A stretch of DNA of 5,014 bases from Actinomycetes bacterium (GTDB lineage: Bacteria; Actinomycetota; Acidimicrobiia; Acidimicrobiales; Palsa-688). The stretch is from the NCBI GenBank assembly GCA_021827285.1, contig JAKAWM010000233.1, forward strand, positions 1 to 5,014, given 5' to 3'. Every line of letters starts with the position of its first letter. The stretch's first letter is position 1. The notes beneath the pieces are model-generated. The model was not told the DNA's origin and ran no database searches. It saw nothing but the letters and a program-made list of their open reading frames with translations. Below are positions 4,563 through 5,014 of the stretch, piece after piece. The translations under genes were made by a program, and so were the position numbers.

Positions 4563-5014
4563 CATAACGATGCCCCAGCTCGGTGAGACGGTCACCGAGG
4601 GGACGATCACCAAGTGGCACAAGCAGGTGGGCGACCCGATCGCCGAGGACGAAGTGCTCTTTGAGGTTTCCACCGAGAAGGTGGACTCCGAGGTGCCTTC
4701 GCCCGTAAGCGGGACGGTCACCGAGGTACTTGTTCAGGAGGGAGAAACGGTCTCGGTTGGGACCAAGCTGGCGGTCATCGCGCCGGGTGTTGAGGCGTCC
4801 TCTGACACGGCGCCACCACCAGACGCCGCCGAGGCCCCGATCCCACGAGCCCCGGCCGTTGAGGCAGTCGAGCCCAGCCCAGCGTCGACCCCCGAGCAAC
4901 GGGCTAACGTCCCCGCTCCCGCCAGCCGGGCCAACCGGGAGGCTCCCTCGCCCGCCCAGGCCAAACCTCCCTCGGGTGGCCTTTCCCGCCCGGGGCCCCG
5001 TCCAGCGGACCAGC
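4555..5014 (+). CDS. Dihydrolipoamide acyltransferase (E2), N-terminal part, cut by the window end
   Basis: The frame stays open to the end, giving 153 codons. Residues 2-77 are a textbook lipoyl domain: MPQLGETVTEGTITKWHKQVGD, then EVSTEKVDSEVPSP with Lys42 as the residue that carries lipoate, then SGTVTEVLVQEGETV and KLAVI. From about residue 78 to the edge runs a flexible Ala/Pro/Glu-rich linker of the kind that joins E2 domains. The subunit-binding and catalytic acyltransferase domains, or a second lipoyl domain, would lie beyond 5014. The enzyme moves acyl groups from E1 to CoA, and its dihydrolipoyl arm is reoxidised by E3, encoded just upstream. The sequence resembles actinobacterial SucB/DlaT proteins, but the lipoyl domain alone does not tell a succinyl-, acetyl- or branched-chain acyltransferase apart, so no symbol is given. 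Confidence 0.93.
   Translation, partial: MADITMPQLGETVTEGTITKWHKQVGDPIAEDEVLFEVSTEKVDSEVPSPVSGTVTEVLVQEGETVSVGTKLAVIAPGVEASSDTAPPPDAAEAPIPRAPAVEAVEPSPASTPEQRANVPAPASRANREAPSPAQAKPPSGGLSRPGPRPADQ

Overview
This is an ordinary-looking chromosomal segment of a high-GC bacterium, most likely an actinobacterium. The reasons are G/C-ending codons nearly throughout, GTG/TTG starts, very short or absent 5' leaders, and Actinomycetota-like protein sequences. It holds four complete genes and one partial gene. I saw no mobile element, phage gene, CRISPR array, tRNA or rRNA, and nothing that amounts to a new multi-gene system.

Layout: Positions 1-154 carry no gene, but hold a strong 11-bp-stem hairpin (49-74) and a perfect 10-bp tandem repeat (104-164). 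The repeat runs into the stop codon of a minus-strand gene. That gene (994-155) encodes a predicted secreted lipoprotein of unknown function. Only 34 bp separate its start from the start of purB, which is transcribed the other way (1029-2444); one AT-rich patch there may serve as the -10 element for both. PurB is adenylosuccinate lyase of the E. coli type, with all its motifs. A small unrecognised protein gene (2521-2991, GTG start with a near-ideal Shine-Dalgarno) follows 76 bp later.

A candidate terminator (3000-3028) and a candidate promoter (3027-3054) then separate this group from a second unit. In it, dihydrolipoyl dehydrogenase (E3, ending at 4562) overlaps by 8 bases the start of a dihydrolipoamide acyltransferase (E2), which leaves the window at 5014. 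E2 carries the lipoyl-lysine arm of a 2-oxoacid dehydrogenase complex, and E3 reoxidises that arm with NAD+. Which complex it is (pyruvate, 2-oxoglutarate or branched-chain) cannot be decided from the part visible.

Points worth a second look: E3 appears to start at an ACG codon behind the best Shine-Dalgarno of the window, with no good ATG/GTG/TTG alternative; the last third of purB has clearly lower GC at third codon positions than the rest; the decamer array overlaps a stop codon; and the lipoprotein/purB junction may be a symmetric divergent promoter with leaderless transcripts.
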